A DNA stretch of 62,704 nt. Source: Bacteroides bouchesdurhonensis (GTDB lineage: Bacteria; Bacteroidota; Bacteroidia; Bacteroidales; Bacteroidaceae). Shown in pieces: positions 62,002-62,704 of this stretch (its first letter is position 1; every line of letters begins with the position of its first letter). The notes under the pieces are model-generated. The model had not been told where the DNA came from. It saw only the letters and a list, made by a program, of their open reading frames with translations, and ran no database searches. The stretch covers positions 5,201,208 through 5,263,911 of the forward strand of contig NZ_LT707006.1 of the NCBI RefSeq assembly GCF_900155865.1. Direction: 5' to 3'. Made by a program: the position numbers and the translations under genes.

Positions 62002-62704
62002 ATGAAAACCCATCCTACAAAAAATAACAAGCTCCGGCTTCCCGGACACTTCTTCCGGCTTCTAATCCTCGCATGCCTCCCCCTAATACCGACCTTCGGT
62101 CAGGTAGTCAAGCTGGACATGCCCCAGATCTTCCCCGTTTCCCCCGAAGCGGCCGTTCTGGACAAATTCCATTCCTATCCGGTGGACTATTGCACAGGAG
62201 TACCCCAAATCAGCATTCCTTTATATGAGATCGTCGCGGGAGACATCACGATCCCCGTCACCCTGTCCTACCACGCCTCCGGCCTCAAGCCCCATGACGG
62301 CAGCGGCCTTGCCGGCACCAACTGGTCCCTCAGCCTCGAGCCCACCGTCAGCCGTGAAATCCGCGGTACGGACGACACCGGCAATTACGGCTGGCTGCGC
62401 GAGGGCAGCTACCACCGCGGTACCCCTCCCGGAGCTTCGAGAATGGACCGGATCAACTTTATGGACGAGGTCGTGCGCGGCATCCGCGACAGCCAGCCCG
62501 ACCGTTTTACCTACAGCCTGCCCCACGCAGGAGGCAGCGGCTACATGCTCTACCAGGGCAGCCCGATGGTCACCTGCCCCCGCACCAACGATGTGGTAAA
62601 CTGGGATAGAAGCGACAAAATGACCATCACCGACGATAAAGGATACTATTATGAGTTCGACGGCGTAGTGGAGAAAGTCTTCTATACCCAAACCATCAAC
62701 CGCT
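62002..62704 (+). CDS. RHS/SpvB-like protein, N-terminal part (3' end outside window)
   Basis: The frame is open to the window edge, 234 residues seen. Signal peptide region: FFRLLILACLPLIPTFGQ (after KTHPTKNNKLRLPGH). The mature start (VVKLDMPQIFPVSPEAAVLD, then YPVDYCTGVPQISIPLYEIV and ITIPVTLSYHASGLKPHDGS) is the N-terminal domain common in Bacteroidetes RHS proteins. The bases are visibly more GC-rich than the rest of the window, so recent transfer is likely. Probably a secreted or surface polymorphic toxin; toxin type unknown. Confidence 0.8.
   Translation, partial: MKTHPTKNNKLRLPGHFFRLLILACLPLIPTFGQVVKLDMPQIFPVSPEAAVLDKFHSYPVDYCTGVPQISIPLYEIVAGDITIPVTLSYHASGLKPHDGSGLAGTNWSLSLEPTVSREIRGTDDTGNYGWLREGSYHRGTPPGASRMDRINFMDEVVRGIRDSQPDRFTYSLPHAGGSGYMLYQGSPMVTCPRTNDVVNWDRSDKMTITDDKGYYYEFDGVVEKVFYTQTINR

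Overview
The window looks like a piece of a Bacteroides chromosome. The evidence is moderate-to-low GC, promoters of the Bacteroidetes type (a -7 box TAnnTTTG, sometimes with TTTG about 19-20 bp upstream), weak Shine-Dalgarno signals at most genes, and Bacteroidetes-restricted families (DUF4252, DUF4271, DUF3098, NVEALA peptide, TolB-like 6-bladed propeller lipoproteins, smalltalk protein, DUF2723 membrane protein). The exact species cannot be fixed from the sequence alone.

Left end (1-5.2 kb): the 3' end of an RHS gene that runs off its core into the terminator of the next operon; a leftward CoA-transferase operon; and a leftward DUF4252 / ECF sigma / anti-sigma-like / DUF4252 operon. From 5.3 to 19.5 kb lies a rightward housekeeping block: miaB, a methyltransferase, ftsX, uppP, truB, queA, folK, metK behind a SAM-II-like riboswitch and a tiny leader ORF, a LOG-family protein, hemD, rnpA, yidD, a TatD-like hydrolase, tyrS and tRNA-Gln. 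The tRNA-modification theme (miaB, truB, queA, with queG and mnmD further on) is strong.

Accessory region (19.7-29 kb): a secreted EEP-family hydrolase, a 1-kb AT-rich non-coding stretch with a possible MITE and a 22-bp repeat array, then a cell-envelope cluster (thioredoxin-like/DUF1573 lipoprotein, NVEALA peptide precursor, two paralogous TolB-like propeller lipoproteins) whose function is unknown. It is followed by kduI-kduD-DUF4861 for uronate catabolism.

The 29-59.8 kb block is mostly leftward housekeeping: queG, a polysaccharide deacetylase, a giant DUF2723 GT-C-like membrane protein, a metal ABC transporter lacking its permease, mnmD, purD, a DPP-IV-type peptidase, an RlmL-like methyltransferase with an Arg-rich repeat tail, serine acetyltransferase, polA, a polyprenyl synthase (rightward), a DUF1266-like protein, deoC, a MazG-like protein, dtd, uvrC, apt, mnmG with a near-perfect parS site just behind it, ybeY and a SpmA/B-like protein. 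Several intergenic stretches look like structured or independently transcribed RNA.

Right end (59.8-62.7 kb): a 2-kb gene-poor stretch with 22-bp repeats, then a strong promoter, short ORFs with unusually strong AGGAGG ribosome-binding sites including a smalltalk protein, and the start of a GC-rich RHS/SpvB-like gene, probably a mobile polymorphic-toxin-type locus.

The most unusual pattern is a set of five intergenic arrays (near 12.4, 21.2, 34.4, 38.7 and 60.1 kb) whose units differ between loci but all repeat every 22 bp (21-22 bp in one block) with a small palindrome at each unit boundary. I do not recognise this as a named element.
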